A stretch of DNA of 28,499 bases, taken from positions 1-28,499 of the IMG/VR virus record IMGVR_UViG_3300009130_000105. One strand, given 5' to 3'. Below the pieces are notes generated by a model. The model was not told where the DNA came from. It searched no databases and saw only the letters and a program-made list of their open reading frames with translations. The position numbers and the translations under genes are program-made. Origin of the DNA: a virus. Of the stretch, positions 6,430 to 15,552 are shown piece by piece; position 1 is the first letter of the stretch, and the number at the start of each line of letters is the position of its first letter.

Positions 6430-7792
6430 TTTAGTAAAAAGTATCGTTGATGTAATGAACGTAAATGGTAATACATTTACTTTCGGACACACTCAACAAT
6501 CAGTTCAAAATATAAATGCGGATCAAATACAATTACCAGTTGTGTTTTTGAATATGCCCGTTAAATATAATCCAAAAGTTGAACAAAGCGGATTTATAAA
6601 AACCGTTTTCACTTGCGAATTATTTTTTCTTTACAAATCTAATATTGACGATGGCGGCGGGATAAATGAGTCAGGAGAAACAATAGCCGAACAACAACAA
6701 ATTGAAATATTTGAACAGGCTTTCGCAGCTCATAGACAATTTTTAAACTTATTACCAAAATCGGTTGATGTAAAAGAATATAAATCTAATAATGCGATTC
6801 AAATACAGCATGTTTTTGACGCTGATTTATCTGGAGTTTACGCAACTATAGAAATTGAGCCTGTTGATCGAAGCGGTGTTTGTGAAAACTCTTTATTTCC
6901 AGTGCCTAATTGTCCTGAATCAGGTTATTTAATTGTAAATGAAAACGGAGAAGTAATAGTTCAAGGTTCTTTACAGGCTGGGCAAACATTAGACGTAACA
7001 ATATCAAATTCGAATATAAATGTTACGAATAGTTTAGATCAAAGTATCGGTTCTTCAGTTGTTCCAGCTCAAGAAAATCAAACTATACAAATTCCAGACG
7101 TTGAAAATATTGATTCAGATGGATCAATCGTACCCACTCCTGCGGGTGTTGCTTTCAATTGTTCTTCGGGTTCAACTCAATTATATCAAGGTGCAAAGGT
7201 TAACCAAACAGGACAAACAGTTTCTTATGTTACTGGAGACGATATAACAAGAGGGCGTTTAATTGACTTTTTCACACTTCCATATACTAACGAATGGGGG
7301 CATAACAATAGGTTTTGCGGCTCTACTGGTGGTTATGCTGATGGTTCAAATTATTTTGATGTAGATGGTAATAGCACTACTAGGATTTTAGCTTTTCCGA
7401 ATGATATTGTTTTTGATTTTAGTTGTAGAAATGTTGATTCTATTCTTAGCTATTACATAGGAGATATTTTTACAACTAGAACGTATTTAGTAGCTTGCCC
7501 GTTATATTTAAGTTCAAATTTTGGAGGCTTGACAGGTTGGAATTTATGGAATGATGTCGAGGTGAGAAATGTTATGTGTACACATTATATGAATACGGTT
7601 ACACATTGGATGAGCTACAAGCCTTTTGAGTTTGGAGGTGGTCAAAGGTATTTTATAACCTCTAGTCGTGTGGGTTCTCAGGTTATACGTACTGACTTAA
7701 GATCTATTAGTTATTTTGCGCCAACTACTGAAACAAATCCTTTATTTACGGTTTACGTAAGATATACAACTTTAACAGAACTAGGACTTTAA
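6419..7792 (+). CDS. Neck/tail-completion protein fused to a probable receptor-binding C-terminal domain
   Basis: A 457-residue protein in at least two parts. Residues 1-160 resemble a Bacteroidota tail-terminator/neck protein (IQLPVVFLNMPVKYNP, HVFDADLSGVYATIEIEP). A beta-rich linker follows with IQIPDVENIDSDGS, a phrase common in Bacteroidota phage fibre proteins. Residues about 270-457 (GQTVSYVTGDDITRGR, NEWGHNNRF, GLTGWNLWND) resemble DUF1566/lectin-like adhesion domains. Stand-alone forms of the first part end near residue 155, so this looks like a fusion that puts an adhesion domain on a structural base. No reverse transcriptase is nearby to suggest diversification. Confidence 0.55.
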   Translation: MIHNLVKSIVDVMNVNGNTFTFGHTQQSVQNINADQIQLPVVFLNMPVKYNPKVEQSGFIKTVFTCELFFLYKSNIDDGGGINESGETIAEQQQIEIFEQAFAAHRQFLNLLPKSVDVKEYKSNNAIQIQHVFDADLSGVYATIEIEPVDRSGVCENSLFPVPNCPESGYLIVNENGEVIVQGSLQAGQTLDVTISNSNINVTNSLDQSIGSSVVPAQENQTIQIPDVENIDSDGSIVPTPAGVAFNCSSGSTQLYQGAKVNQTGQTVSYVTGDDITRGRLIDFFTLPYTNEWGHNNRFCGSTGGYADGSNYFDVDGNSTTRILAFPNDIVFDFSCRNVDSILSYYIGDIFTTRTYLVACPLYLSSNFGGLTGWNLWNDVEVRNVMCTHYMNTVTHWMSYKPFEFGGGQRYFITSSRVGSQVIRTDLRSISYFAPTTETNPLFTVYVRYTTLTELGL

Positions 7793-7795
7793 AAT

Positions 7796-7999
7796 ATGGC
7801 ATTAACAAGGCAACAAAAAAGATTTACAGAAAGGCTTTTAAAAGACAAAGCAAAGATTGACTTTATAGCTGAAAAACAAAGTCAATACAGATTAAACGAA
7901 TGGGACAAAGAAAGAAGTTCTGAAATATCAAAACGCGCAGAGGTTTTTTTATGTTGTATTTTAATATTATTCACATACTCTTTTTTATTTCATGGCTAA
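7796..7999 (+). CDS. Small protein with a C-terminal membrane segment
   Basis: A 67-residue protein. The basic N-terminal half (TRQQKRFTERLLKDKAK) is helical, and residues 49-65 (VFLCCILILFTYSFLFH) form one membrane helix. It starts three bases after the upstream stop and overlaps the next gene by 8 bases, so it fits the operon. The family is not recognised. A membrane peptide among tail genes is odd; it could act early in infection or be a non-virion accessory. Confidence 0.5.
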   Translation: MALTRQQKRFTERLLKDKAKIDFIAEKQSQYRLNEWDKERSSEISKRAEVFLCCILILFTYSFLFHG

Positions 8000-8462
8000 A
8001 GGCGATAAAGAAATATTACAACAATTCGTTGATAAGTTAGTCCCAGAGGTTCAAGAGGTAACAAAAAGATTTGCGCCAACTATTTCAAGCGAGGTTACAG
8101 ATACAAGCGCGACAATATACGGATCAAAGTACATTCAAACTTTAATAGATGGACGCCCGCCGACAAGTTCTAACCCTGTTATTGGTGAAAGGTCGCTTCA
8201 AGAAATAATACTTGAATGGATCCAAACAAAGGGAATACAACCGACCCCAGGTGTAAACGGAAGAATACCAACGGTTGAACAATTATCTTATGCTATTTCT
8301 CAAAGCATACACCGAAAAGGGGACTTATTATATCAAAGGGGCGGCGGCAATAATATCTTCGAAAACATATTCACTAGCGAAAGAATTGAATCTTTGTTAA
8401 CTTTGTTTGGAAAGAATACGTTAAATGAGGTTGAATCAATAATTGATATAGAACAAAAATGA
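7992..8462 (+). CDS. Putative neck/tail-completion protein
   Basis: A 156-residue protein with SATIYGSKYIQTLIDGRPPTS, an EWIQTKGI segment, and a helix (LSYAISQSIHRKGDLLYQRGG) near 95-118. This combination is familiar from Bacteroidota phage structural operons, where it sits among neck and tail proteins. The end overlaps the next gene in an ATGA junction. No catalytic motif is visible. Precise role unknown. Confidence 0.5.
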   Translation: MAKGDKEILQQFVDKLVPEVQEVTKRFAPTISSEVTDTSATIYGSKYIQTLIDGRPPTSSNPVIGERSLQEIILEWIQTKGIQPTPGVNGRIPTVEQLSYAISQSIHRKGDLLYQRGGGNNIFENIFTSERIESLLTLFGKNTLNEVESIIDIEQK

Positions 8463-9511
8463 GCATTGCAGTAATAAAAACCCCAAACGTAGATTTAAAC
8501 GGATCGCTTTCTAAATGGCAAGCAGTACATGAGCCTATAAACTACACTTTAGAGCGTCAAGATCAACAGGTGCAAACCAAATATAAGCCAAATTTAGGAA
8601 CGGCAAGAGTTCAATTAATTGGCTCTTTACCTTTGGAGGTTGCAGTCGGTCAGCGTTTTTTATGGGTTAGCGGATCACTTTCCGAAGTTTTTACAATAAT
8701 CCAAATTCAAGGCAATATTTTGATTACTGACTCGCAAACTCCGGGTACTGTTTTGGGTGGGCATGTTGTTTTTTTAGATGGTTATAATAATTATTTTGTT
8801 GAAACTCAAGTTTTATATGTAGATACAAACGGCTATAATTTAATAGGAACATTTAAGAACAAAACAAATTTGAAAGGTCAAGTTAATTTGAACGTTTCAA
8901 GCGTATTAAAGACAGTTTGTGAATATGACAATAAATTTGATTACACAACCTTAAACAAAGCTATAAAAGGCGAAGGGGGTAAGTATAATTTAAAGTTTAG
9001 GGAGATTTACAACGGAATAGAACAACCTTTATCAAATCCGTTTGGAGCTGTTCAATATTTCTCAAATTCATCAAAGCAAATACTTGAGCAATACGGTTCT
9101 AATATGGCTGAATATGTTCCTACATTAGACGCGACCAGGGTAAATAAAGCTAAATTTTTAACCGTTTTCGATAAGCCGACAGCATTTAAAAATATGCCTT
9201 TTTCAATGTCGTTCATATATTCAGAAAACCTTTTGAATGAAGAAATAGAAATGATTCAAAACGGTTATAATATTAATGATATTGAATTTTGGAACGGTGA
9301 AGAGGTGCTTGACTATTTTCAACGCGCTCAAGTAAATAGGCTCATGTTAATAGACGGTCTTACCGACGATGTAAAAACTCTTGAAGTTTGGCTTCAAACA
9401 ACAGGAAACACAATTACAACACCACCACTTGACGGGGGTAATACTTTTGAAGCTGGATTTGCAGAACCTTATCAACCTGTTGACCCTACACCACCAAACC
9501 CAACATCATGA
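8459..9511 (+). CDS. Putative tail structural protein
   Basis: A 350-residue, beta-rich protein. It has a TPNVDLNGSLSKWQAVHEPINYTLERQD opening, alternating hydrophobic strands through about residue 150, a helical middle, and a proline/threonine-rich end (PVDPTPPNPTS). No membrane segment or catalytic motif. Bacteroidota phage tail operons commonly carry this type of protein before the tail-tip genes. Start and stop both overlap neighbours in ATGA junctions, so expression is coupled. Confidence 0.5.
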   Translation: MSIAVIKTPNVDLNGSLSKWQAVHEPINYTLERQDQQVQTKYKPNLGTARVQLIGSLPLEVAVGQRFLWVSGSLSEVFTIIQIQGNILITDSQTPGTVLGGHVVFLDGYNNYFVETQVLYVDTNGYNLIGTFKNKTNLKGQVNLNVSSVLKTVCEYDNKFDYTTLNKAIKGEGGKYNLKFREIYNGIEQPLSNPFGAVQYFSNSSKQILEQYGSNMAEYVPTLDATRVNKAKFLTVFDKPTAFKNMPFSMSFIYSENLLNEEIEMIQNGYNINDIEFWNGEEVLDYFQRAQVNRLMLIDGLTDDVKTLEVWLQTTGNTITTPPLDGGNTFEAGFAEPYQPVDPTPPNPTS

Positions 9512-9966
9512 TTGTAACAGAAGTAAAAAAATTAAAATACGATTCTAATTGTAAAAAGAATCCCGTTTTTATAACATGGCTCAACACTTTAACAGGCTGG
9601 GAACAATGGCTTTTTGATACTACATATATCGACGGGCTTACAACCGCTAGGAGCGAAACTTTCGAAGGTTACATAAACGACTTAATTACAGCAAATTCAA
9701 AAGTTCAAGACGTAAAAATAAACGCTCAAGCCTCTTTGACTGTTTTCGCGTTAATACCTAAAGAAGATATTACAGGAGTAAAGACTTTATTATATTCTTT
9801 ATCTTGCAAAATGCTATTAAACCCTATGACATGGCAAACTGAAGGGGTTAAATTCATAACGGTAAGACCTCAACCGGGAAGCTTTCAAATTTTAGATCAA
9901 AGGGAAACTGAAGTTCAAATTGAAATTGTTTTTGATTTGCCATACATTAACACTCAAAGACGTTAA
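9508..9966 (+). CDS. Putative tail protein
   Basis: A 152-residue protein with an aromatic-rich segment near 24-36 (TWLNTLTGWEQWLFDT) and a strand-rich second half ending FDLPYINTQRR. No known motif. It lies between two structural genes with coupled starts, three bases before the next. Most likely a virion or assembly component. Confidence 0.45.
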   Translation: MIVTEVKKLKYDSNCKKNPVFITWLNTLTGWEQWLFDTTYIDGLTTARSETFEGYINDLITANSKVQDVKINAQASLTVFALIPKEDITGVKTLLYSLSCKMLLNPMTWQTEGVKFITVRPQPGSFQILDQRETEVQIEIVFDLPYINTQRR

Positions 9967-9969
9967 AAA

Positions 9970-11973
9970 ATGGATAGTCAATTCTTTATTAATGGTGTTG
10001 AAATTATTTTAAGTCCAGATACAGTTATTGCCGTGACGTATCAATCAAATAATATTGGTGAGCTTCAAAAAAGACAAGGATCGTATACAAATACTTTTGA
10101 GGTACCTATGATCGATCAGAACGCGCAAGCTTTGGAACATTCAAACTTAATGACTTCGGCGACTTTATACCCTTATAAAATTTTAACAGGCACATTAATA
10201 CAGGACGGAATAGAAGTTTTTACGGATGGTCAGGTTAAAATAGTTTCAATTCAAAACAACATTGCAAAGATTAACATTGTAGCGGGTAACGTTGATTTAT
10301 CTAAAGCGATTGGAGATTTAATAGTCGGCGATCTTTTTACTAATGACATTGTATATCCTTGGACTTTGGAAAACGTCTATAATTCAAGAGATAAATCGAA
10401 GTACTATATTTATCCGGTTATTGATTGGCGAATTGATTTGAACACAATGTTTTCAAGTCCTTCAATTGATGTTCGTCAGTTGTTACCTTGCGCTTTAATG
10501 ACCGAGGTTTTTAATAGATTAGAAAATTATACTGGCTATACTTTTACAGGTGACTATATAGATAGTGAGGATCATAAGAATATGGTTTTAACACCTTCGG
10601 ATTTTTCAAGGAATCCAGACTATTATGAAGATGAAAAAACAGGACTTTCCGCAATTGGTAGTATTACTCCAGGGGTCGGAGGTTTACCACCTGACATTGA
10701 TTATGTTTGGACTCAAACCTTTGAAATAGCACAAGGAGCGGCAACAGAGCAACATGATGTAGACCCAGTATATGAAGACTATTATCTAGGTAATCAAGGC
10801 GGCTTCAATATTCCTTTAGGTTCTTATTTCCCACCGACTGACAATGTAGGGACTTTAAAATTTGCGGCAAGGCTTTATTTAGTTTGGAAGAAAAAAATCG
10901 GCGAGGATTACGGTATTGGTCAACAACCGCAAAGCCGAAATTATCAATATATTACTAGAATAAAAAAGGGCGGCACTACTGTTGCTGAAATATCAAGCGA
11001 CATTATTAACACGAGCTTTTTTGATCCTTTTGAAGTGGTTGTTGATATAGATACTGGCGAAATAGTTCTTGATTCAGGAAATCAATATTTTGTACAGATT
11101 GAATTTAGAATACAACAACATTCAAACATTCAAACTACTTTTGCGGTTTCTGGGTTTCAAAATTTATTCACTCATTTACCTACTGACTCGATAACCTACG
11201 AACAAGATATTCGTTTTCGTGATTTATTTAGAATGAAAGTAAAAGACGTTTTTTACGATATTTTGAATTTGCGCGGCTTAATCATTCAAACAAACTCATA
11301 TACTAAAGAGGTTCAATTTAATCAGTTTAACGATCTTATCAAAAACAAATCAATAGCTAAAGATTGGACTGAAAAAATTGATATTAACACAAATGTTTTG
11401 AGTTTTACTTTCGGGAAATACTCACAAAGAAACAATCTACTTTTTAAGGAAAATTCAGAAGTAACGCAAGGATTAGGAGATTTTTATTTTAACGTTAACG
11501 ATGAAAATTTAGAAGCTGAATCGAATGCAGTTCAAATAAAACACCCTGCAACCGAAGAGGCTGGGAGATATTTAGGTGAGAATATACCAACCATTGAAGG
11601 TATTAACGATTTGAATAAATGGCAAAAGCCTGAACATAGAATTTTACAGCTTAACAATCAATCAACTCAATACAACGTATCTTTTGAAGATGGATCAAGC
11701 ACTCTTAATTCAAATACAAATATTCCTTTTTGCGACTTTGTGGGATTTGAAGAACTTGTTCCGAATTATTACAACGCATTGACAAACATATTAGATAACA
11801 CCAAAGCTTTAGGACTTGTATTTAATTTAACTCCGGTAGATATTCAAGAGTTAGATTTTACTATCCCTATTTTTTTAAACGTTCCTGAAATGGACTTGAA
11901 CGGATATTTCTATATCAATAAAATTTCAAACTACTCAAAGGGGAAAACCTCTTGCGAATTAATTAGACTTTAA
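9970..11973 (+). CDS. Large tail-tip/tail-associated protein
   Basis: A 667-residue protein just upstream of the tape measure. The opening (residues about 20-75: NNIGELQKRQGSYTNTFEVP, then PYKILTGTLIQDGIEVFTDG) is typical of a Bacteroidota phage tail family. The middle holds a jelly-roll-like, aromatic-rich region. The last 100 residues (FCDFVGFEELVPNYY, YFINKI-like ending) suggest a hub or distal tail role. Direct evidence is sequence style and position only. The next gene begins 3 bases later. Confidence 0.55.
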   Translation: MDSQFFINGVEIILSPDTVIAVTYQSNNIGELQKRQGSYTNTFEVPMIDQNAQALEHSNLMTSATLYPYKILTGTLIQDGIEVFTDGQVKIVSIQNNIAKINIVAGNVDLSKAIGDLIVGDLFTNDIVYPWTLENVYNSRDKSKYYIYPVIDWRIDLNTMFSSPSIDVRQLLPCALMTEVFNRLENYTGYTFTGDYIDSEDHKNMVLTPSDFSRNPDYYEDEKTGLSAIGSITPGVGGLPPDIDYVWTQTFEIAQGAATEQHDVDPVYEDYYLGNQGGFNIPLGSYFPPTDNVGTLKFAARLYLVWKKKIGEDYGIGQQPQSRNYQYITRIKKGGTTVAEISSDIINTSFFDPFEVVVDIDTGEIVLDSGNQYFVQIEFRIQQHSNIQTTFAVSGFQNLFTHLPTDSITYEQDIRFRDLFRMKVKDVFYDILNLRGLIIQTNSYTKEVQFNQFNDLIKNKSIAKDWTEKIDINTNVLSFTFGKYSQRNNLLFKENSEVTQGLGDFYFNVNDENLEAESNAVQIKHPATEEAGRYLGENIPTIEGINDLNKWQKPEHRILQLNNQSTQYNVSFEDGSSTLNSNTNIPFCDFVGFEELVPNYYNALTNILDNTKALGLVFNLTPVDIQELDFTIPIFLNVPEMDLNGYFYINKISNYSKGKTSCELIRL

Positions 11974-11976
11974 AAC

Positions 11977-14958
11977 ATGGCAGACGATAAAACAATTTTA
12001 CTAAAGGTCGAATTAGACGTTTCGGAACTTCAAAAAGCTCAAAAGGTTGCAGCAACAACCGTTAAAGATTTAATAGCCAAAAAGAAAGAATTAAACGCGG
12101 CTGAAGACAAAGACACTATTGCAATTGCAAAAAATGCCGCTGAACTTAGAAAGGCAAACAAAACATTAAAAGATACGACAAACGCCTTACAGGTAAACGA
12201 AAGGCAAAACAAAAGTAATACAGGTTCACTTACTGAAATGCGAGAAGCTTTAGCGGCTGCCAAAACTGGCTACGCTTTACTTTCAGAAGAAAGCAGAAAA
12301 TCAGAAGCGGGGGTTAAAACCGCTGAAGATATGCTCAAGCTTAAAAACGCGATAAACGAAATCGAACAAAGCTTTGGAACTTTCACAGGTTCTGTTGGTA
12401 ATTACGAAGGGGCAAACAAAAAGCTAACTAAAACGCTTGAAGATGTAAAGAACGGATTAATACCTTTAGCAAAAGGCGCATCTATTCTTGACGATCAAAT
12501 GGAGGCTTTAAGAAAAGAGGGCAAAGAAAATACAAAAGAATTTAGAGAGCTAGAAAAGGCTCAAGAATCACTTGACGAAGAAACTAAGAAGCTTGCCGGA
12601 GATATGGAGTATCTAGGTAAAGATATTTTAGTCGAGGTTTCCGGGTCGATTTCAAAAATGGAAGACAGGCTTTATGAAATGGCTCTAGCTGGAGATACTA
12701 CTTCCAAAGAATTTATCGAGTTACAAGAACAAACCGCAAAATATAAAAAGGTTGTTATTGAGACAGATAAATCAATTGATGCAATGGCAGAATCTGGCAA
12801 AGGTCTTAGTTCTGCATTAGCTTTAAGTGAAACTGTTGTAGCTGGTTATCAAGCTTATACTGGCGTAACTGCTATACTAGGAGAGGAAAACGAAGCTTTG
12901 CTTGAAACAATTACAAAACTTCAAGCGGCTCAAGGTGTTTTAAATTCAATACAAATAATTCGTCAAAAGCTTCAAGAAAATTCAATAAGAATAACGCAAT
13001 TACAAGCGGGCGCACAAAGGTTATTGAATAAAGCAATTGGAGAGGGTTCGAAAGCTTCAAAAGTTTTTAGAGGTGCTTTACTTGCAACGGGTATCGGTCT
13101 TATTATTTTAGCGGTTACGGAATTGATAGCAAACTTCGACAAGTTAAAAGGAATGTTTGTCAGTGTAAACGATCAGCAAAAGCTCAATAATGAGACAATG
13201 CACGCCGCTACTGAAGCGATAGCCGACGAATTAAGCGCGGCAAATAAATTACAAAAGACTTTAAAAGATGAGACTTTAACTAGAGAGCAAAAACGAAAGG
13301 CTGTTATTGAGTTACAAAATCAATACCCTAGTTTATTAGGTAATATTGACGCTGAAAAAGATTCTTTAGAAGATGTCAACAAAGCTTTGTCTTTAAATGT
13401 GAAACTTGCTAGATTAAAAGCTCAGAGCGACGCAATAGCAGAATTAAGAGCCGAGAAATTTAAGAATATAATTAACGAACAAACCGACGCGATAACAGGC
13501 AACAACGTTGGTTTTTTAGATCAAGCTCAAGCGTATTTCAAAAACTTTGAAGCCGCAAATCTTTTTGGTGCAAAAATTACAGATGTAAACAAACAACAAA
13601 AAATAGCAAGCGACGCGAGAAACAAAGCGAATAAAGATTCGTTAGAAACTGTAAAAACAACACAAAGAGAGATTGACGCTTTAGATAACCTGGATAAATC
13701 GATTGATGAACAAATTAATTCTTTAATGCTTTTAGGTGCGAGCGATAAAGAATATCAAAAAGATCAAGATAAAAACACTAGAAAAACAGATAGGCAAACT
13801 GAATCTATCAAAAGACAAACTTTTGCAATTCTTGAACGCGTAAAGGTTAGCACTGAAAGCACGGCAAAATTATCGGCAAATTTAGACAAAGAATTTGAAG
13901 CGGATAAAAAACGACTTGAGGTTTTAGCCGCTATTGACGTCGCAGAAACTCAACTTTTTGGAACCAGAGAAGCGCAAACAGAAGCGAGAATAAGACAAAT
14001 TGAAGTTGAAAGGGATAACGAATTAAAAAACTTAGAATTAACAGAAGCGGAAAGGGTTAAGATTAAACTTGAATCGGAGCTTAAAATAAGAGCAATTCGA
14101 GAAGAATCCACTCAACACACCGCTGATCAAGCTGAAAAGGAATCACAAATATTAACAGATGCGCAAGCCAAAAACGCAACAATAGCACTTAATTTTGCTC
14201 AACAAACCGCTTCTGCATTAGTTCAGATAAAACAAAATCAAATTCAAGCTGAATTAAATCTGGATAAAGAGAAATATGACACTCAATCACAACTTTTAAC
14301 TGATCAACTTGAATCGGGGTTTATTACTCAAGCAGAGTTTGACGCTAAAAAATCAGACCTTGACGCCAAAGCTAAAGCAAAAGAAAAGAAATTAAAAGAA
14401 GAAGCTTTTAAAGCTGATAGAAACGCCAAATTAATAAGTGCGGGTATTAATATCGCTTTAGGTGTTACAAGTGCTTTAACAATACCGCCACCGGCTGGGG
14501 TTGTTTTGGCTGGTGTTACCGCTGCTTTAGGTGCTATTGAATTAGCTGCAATTGCAAGCGCACCAACTCCAAAATTCAAAAAAGGTGGTATTTTCGGCGG
14601 TAAGTCTCACGAAAACGGAGGTACTAAAGGTTATTTTGACGATGGAACTCAAATAGAAGTTGAAAAAGATGAGCATTTTGTAATAGTAAACAAAAACGCT
14701 AAAGGTTTAATGTCACAACTAGACTATATAAATCAATCAACTGGCGGCGTTCCTTTAATGTCTGGGGGCGGCGTAATGAAGTTTCAAGGGGGTGGTGTTG
14801 CTATTTCAGAAGCTTCGAAAAGTGGTAATAACGCATTTAACCAAAGTCAACAGTTAAACGCTGCTTTAATGAATATGCCGCCAATATATGTAGCCGTTCA
14901 AGATATAAACACGGGACAAGGTCAATATGCCGATGTTGTTCAAAGGTCAGATTTTTAA
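11977..14958 (+). CDS. Tail tape-measure protein
   Basis: A 993-residue protein, the longest in the window. Residues 1-280 are Ala/Lys/Glu-rich coiled coil. Residues about 364-387 (ALLATGIGLIILAVTELI) and about 815-865 are hydrophobic and glycine/alanine rich. Coiled coil returns between about 630 and 815. The end has GGK-HENGGTKG and VEKDEHFVIVNKNA, common in tape-measure C-termini. It sets tail length; at about 0.15 nm per residue the tail would be near 150 nm. The stop is followed within 3 bases by a separate promoter and a small-RNA candidate. Confidence 0.9.
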   Translation: MADDKTILLKVELDVSELQKAQKVAATTVKDLIAKKKELNAAEDKDTIAIAKNAAELRKANKTLKDTTNALQVNERQNKSNTGSLTEMREALAAAKTGYALLSEESRKSEAGVKTAEDMLKLKNAINEIEQSFGTFTGSVGNYEGANKKLTKTLEDVKNGLIPLAKGASILDDQMEALRKEGKENTKEFRELEKAQESLDEETKKLAGDMEYLGKDILVEVSGSISKMEDRLYEMALAGDTTSKEFIELQEQTAKYKKVVIETDKSIDAMAESGKGLSSALALSETVVAGYQAYTGVTAILGEENEALLETITKLQAAQGVLNSIQIIRQKLQENSIRITQLQAGAQRLLNKAIGEGSKASKVFRGALLATGIGLIILAVTELIANFDKLKGMFVSVNDQQKLNNETMHAATEAIADELSAANKLQKTLKDETLTREQKRKAVIELQNQYPSLLGNIDAEKDSLEDVNKALSLNVKLARLKAQSDAIAELRAEKFKNIINEQTDAITGNNVGFLDQAQAYFKNFEAANLFGAKITDVNKQQKIASDARNKANKDSLETVKTTQREIDALDNLDKSIDEQINSLMLLGASDKEYQKDQDKNTRKTDRQTESIKRQTFAILERVKVSTESTAKLSANLDKEFEADKKRLEVLAAIDVAETQLFGTREAQTEARIRQIEVERDNELKNLELTEAERVKIKLESELKIRAIREESTQHTADQAEKESQILTDAQAKNATIALNFAQQTASALVQIKQNQIQAELNLDKEKYDTQSQLLTDQLESGFITQAEFDAKKSDLDAKAKAKEKKLKEEAFKADRNAKLISAGINIALGVTSALTIPPPAGVVLAGVTAALGAIELAAIASAPTPKFKKGGIFGGKSHENGGTKGYFDDGTQIEVEKDEHFVIVNKNAKGLMSQLDYINQSTGGVPLMSGGGVMKFQGGGVAISEASKSGNNAFNQSQQLNAALMNMPPIYVAVQDINTGQGQYADVVQRSDF

Positions 14959-14961
14959 TAC

Positions 14962-14991
14962 TTGTTTAATTGTAAAACTTTTATAACTTTG
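14962..14991 (+). promoter_or_regulatory. Promoter for small-RNA candidate 1
   Basis: TTG 14962-14964, 19 bases, TAACTTTG 14984-14991: a full match to the Bacteroidota pattern. It lacks the TTAwTCTAAATAA box of the early-gene promoters. The sequence TAACTTTGTAGTAT nearly repeats at 27593 (TAACTTTATAGCAT). Confidence 0.7.
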
Positions 14992-14995
14992 TAGT

Positions 14996-15078
14996 ATCTC
15001 TTAAATACCATTCGTTATATAATCGAATGAAGAAAACTTTTAGAAAAACACCTTTGCGTCAACATTGGTGTTTTTTTT
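14996..15078 (+). ncRNA. Candidate small RNA 1
   Basis: A transcript from the promoter at 14962-14991 would start near 14996 and stop at the terminator ending at 15078, about 80 bases with no ORF of note. It has a first hairpin, CATTCG/CGAATG, around a loop of TTATATAAT (about 15009-15029), a single-stranded A-rich link, and the terminator hairpin. This is the layout of a regulatory small RNA. Targets are unknown. It could also be a decoy or attenuator between units. Confidence 0.5.
15044..15078 (+). terminator. Strong hairpin terminator
   Basis: Stem AAAAACACC (15044-15052) / GGTGTTTTT (15067-15075), loop 14 bases, T-run to 15078. It ends the small-RNA candidate and would also stop read-through from the tail operon. 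Confidence 0.8.
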
Positions 15079-15081
15079 ATG

Positions 15082-15103
15082 CCCTATTAATTTAGGGTTT
15101 TTT
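15082..15103 (+). terminator. Second terminator in tandem
   Basis: Stem CCCTA (15082-15086) / TAGGG (15093-15097), followed by six T. A short backup terminator directly after the first. Confidence 0.6.
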
Positions 15104-15124
15104 AGTTTTAAATAGATAATATTA

Positions 15125-15154
15125 TTGTTATTCTAAATAATAAATGTATATTTG
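15125..15154 (+). promoter_or_regulatory. Promoter for the small-ORF operon, shared-box type
   Basis: TTG 15125-15127, 19 bases, TATATTTG 15147-15154. The box TTGTTATTCTAAATAAT (15125-15141) is identical over 17 bases to the one at 226-242. Confidence 0.8.
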
Positions 15155-15158
15155 AAGA

Positions 15159-15178
15159 AAACAAATAAATATTATGGA
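15159..15178 (+). promoter_or_regulatory. Repeated translation leader, copy 1
   Basis: AAACAAATAAATATTATGGA spans the ATG at 15174. The same 20 bases occur at 15308-15327 and 15549-15568, each at a start codon. Such A-rich leaders serve in place of Shine-Dalgarno sites in Bacteroidota. Confidence 0.75.
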
Positions 15179-15317
15179 ATCAAACAAACTAATAGTTAAA
15201 GCTTTTGAAATGACTTTTTCAGTAAAGCCGAAAAGTATTAAATCAATTCAGGAATTAGAAGAGAATGAATTTTTAGATTTTATTGATAACCTTTTACATA
15301 TAGCAAAAAACAAATAA
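15174..15317 (+). CDS. 47-aa hypothetical protein
   Basis: First of three small ORFs in one unit. The product starts MESNKLIVKAFEMTF, is helical, and is acidic in its second half (ELEENEFLDFIDN). No family recognised. It has a full promoter, the shared leader and a stop codon that forms part of the next gene's leader, which together make it convincing despite its size. Confidence 0.65.
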   Translation: MESNKLIVKAFEMTFSVKPKSIKSIQELEENEFLDFIDNLLHIAKNK

Positions 15318-15327
15318 ATATTATGGA
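15308..15327 (+). promoter_or_regulatory. Repeated translation leader, copy 2
   Basis: Identical to copy 1. It includes the stop codon (TAA 15315-15317) of the upstream gene and the ATG at 15323, so the two genes are coupled. Confidence 0.75.
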
Positions 15328-15508
15328 AGGAATAAAAGTAAAACTAGTACCAAATCAAGAAACAGACTATCAAGCGTTTAGATTTGATGAATTAGGAATA
15401 ACTTGTTTTGAATGGTCAAAAATGAGTAATGATGATAAAAGAATTTTAGTATTAGAAAACATAATGGAGAATATATGCTCTTATGTTGAATCTATGGAAG
15501 AGTATTAA
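15323..15508 (+). CDS. 61-aa acidic hypothetical protein
   Basis: Second ORF of the small unit. Acidic, with strands in the first half (GIKVKLVPNQETDYQAFRFD) and an acidic helix at the end (ENIMENICSYVESMEEY). Small acidic proteins of this kind under early promoters are often host-takeover or anti-defence factors; for this one that is only a guess from size, charge and location. Confidence 0.65.
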   Translation: MEGIKVKLVPNQETDYQAFRFDELGITCFEWSKMSNDDKRILVLENIMENICSYVESMEEY

Positions 15509-15534
15509 TGCTTAAAACAACCAAACAAACCACA

Positions 15535-15552
15535 CTAAACAACAACCTAAAC
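15535..15552 (+). repeat. G-free 18-base repeat, copy 1
   Basis: CTAAACAACAACCTAAAC occurs here and at 15800-15817. The stretch AACCACACTAAAC just before it also occurs in the direct repeat near 2676. Both copies lie in intergenic leader DNA without G. Confidence 0.7.

Noticed and set aside
6400-6430. Programmed frameshift between the chaperone-like gene and the next ORF
   Set aside because: No clear slippery heptamer; the downstream gene has its own ATG and a normal N-terminus.
7059-7247. Overlapping + strand ORF inside the 457-aa gene
   Set aside because: Wholly inside a real gene in another frame, no leader, no recognisable product.
7200-7792. Diversity-generating retroelement target in the lectin-like domain
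   Set aside because: No reverse transcriptase, template repeat or accessory gene is visible in the window.
12039-14579. Minus-strand ORFs within the tape-measure gene
   Set aside because: Alanine/serine-rich mirror products caused by the coiled-coil coding bias of the + strand gene.
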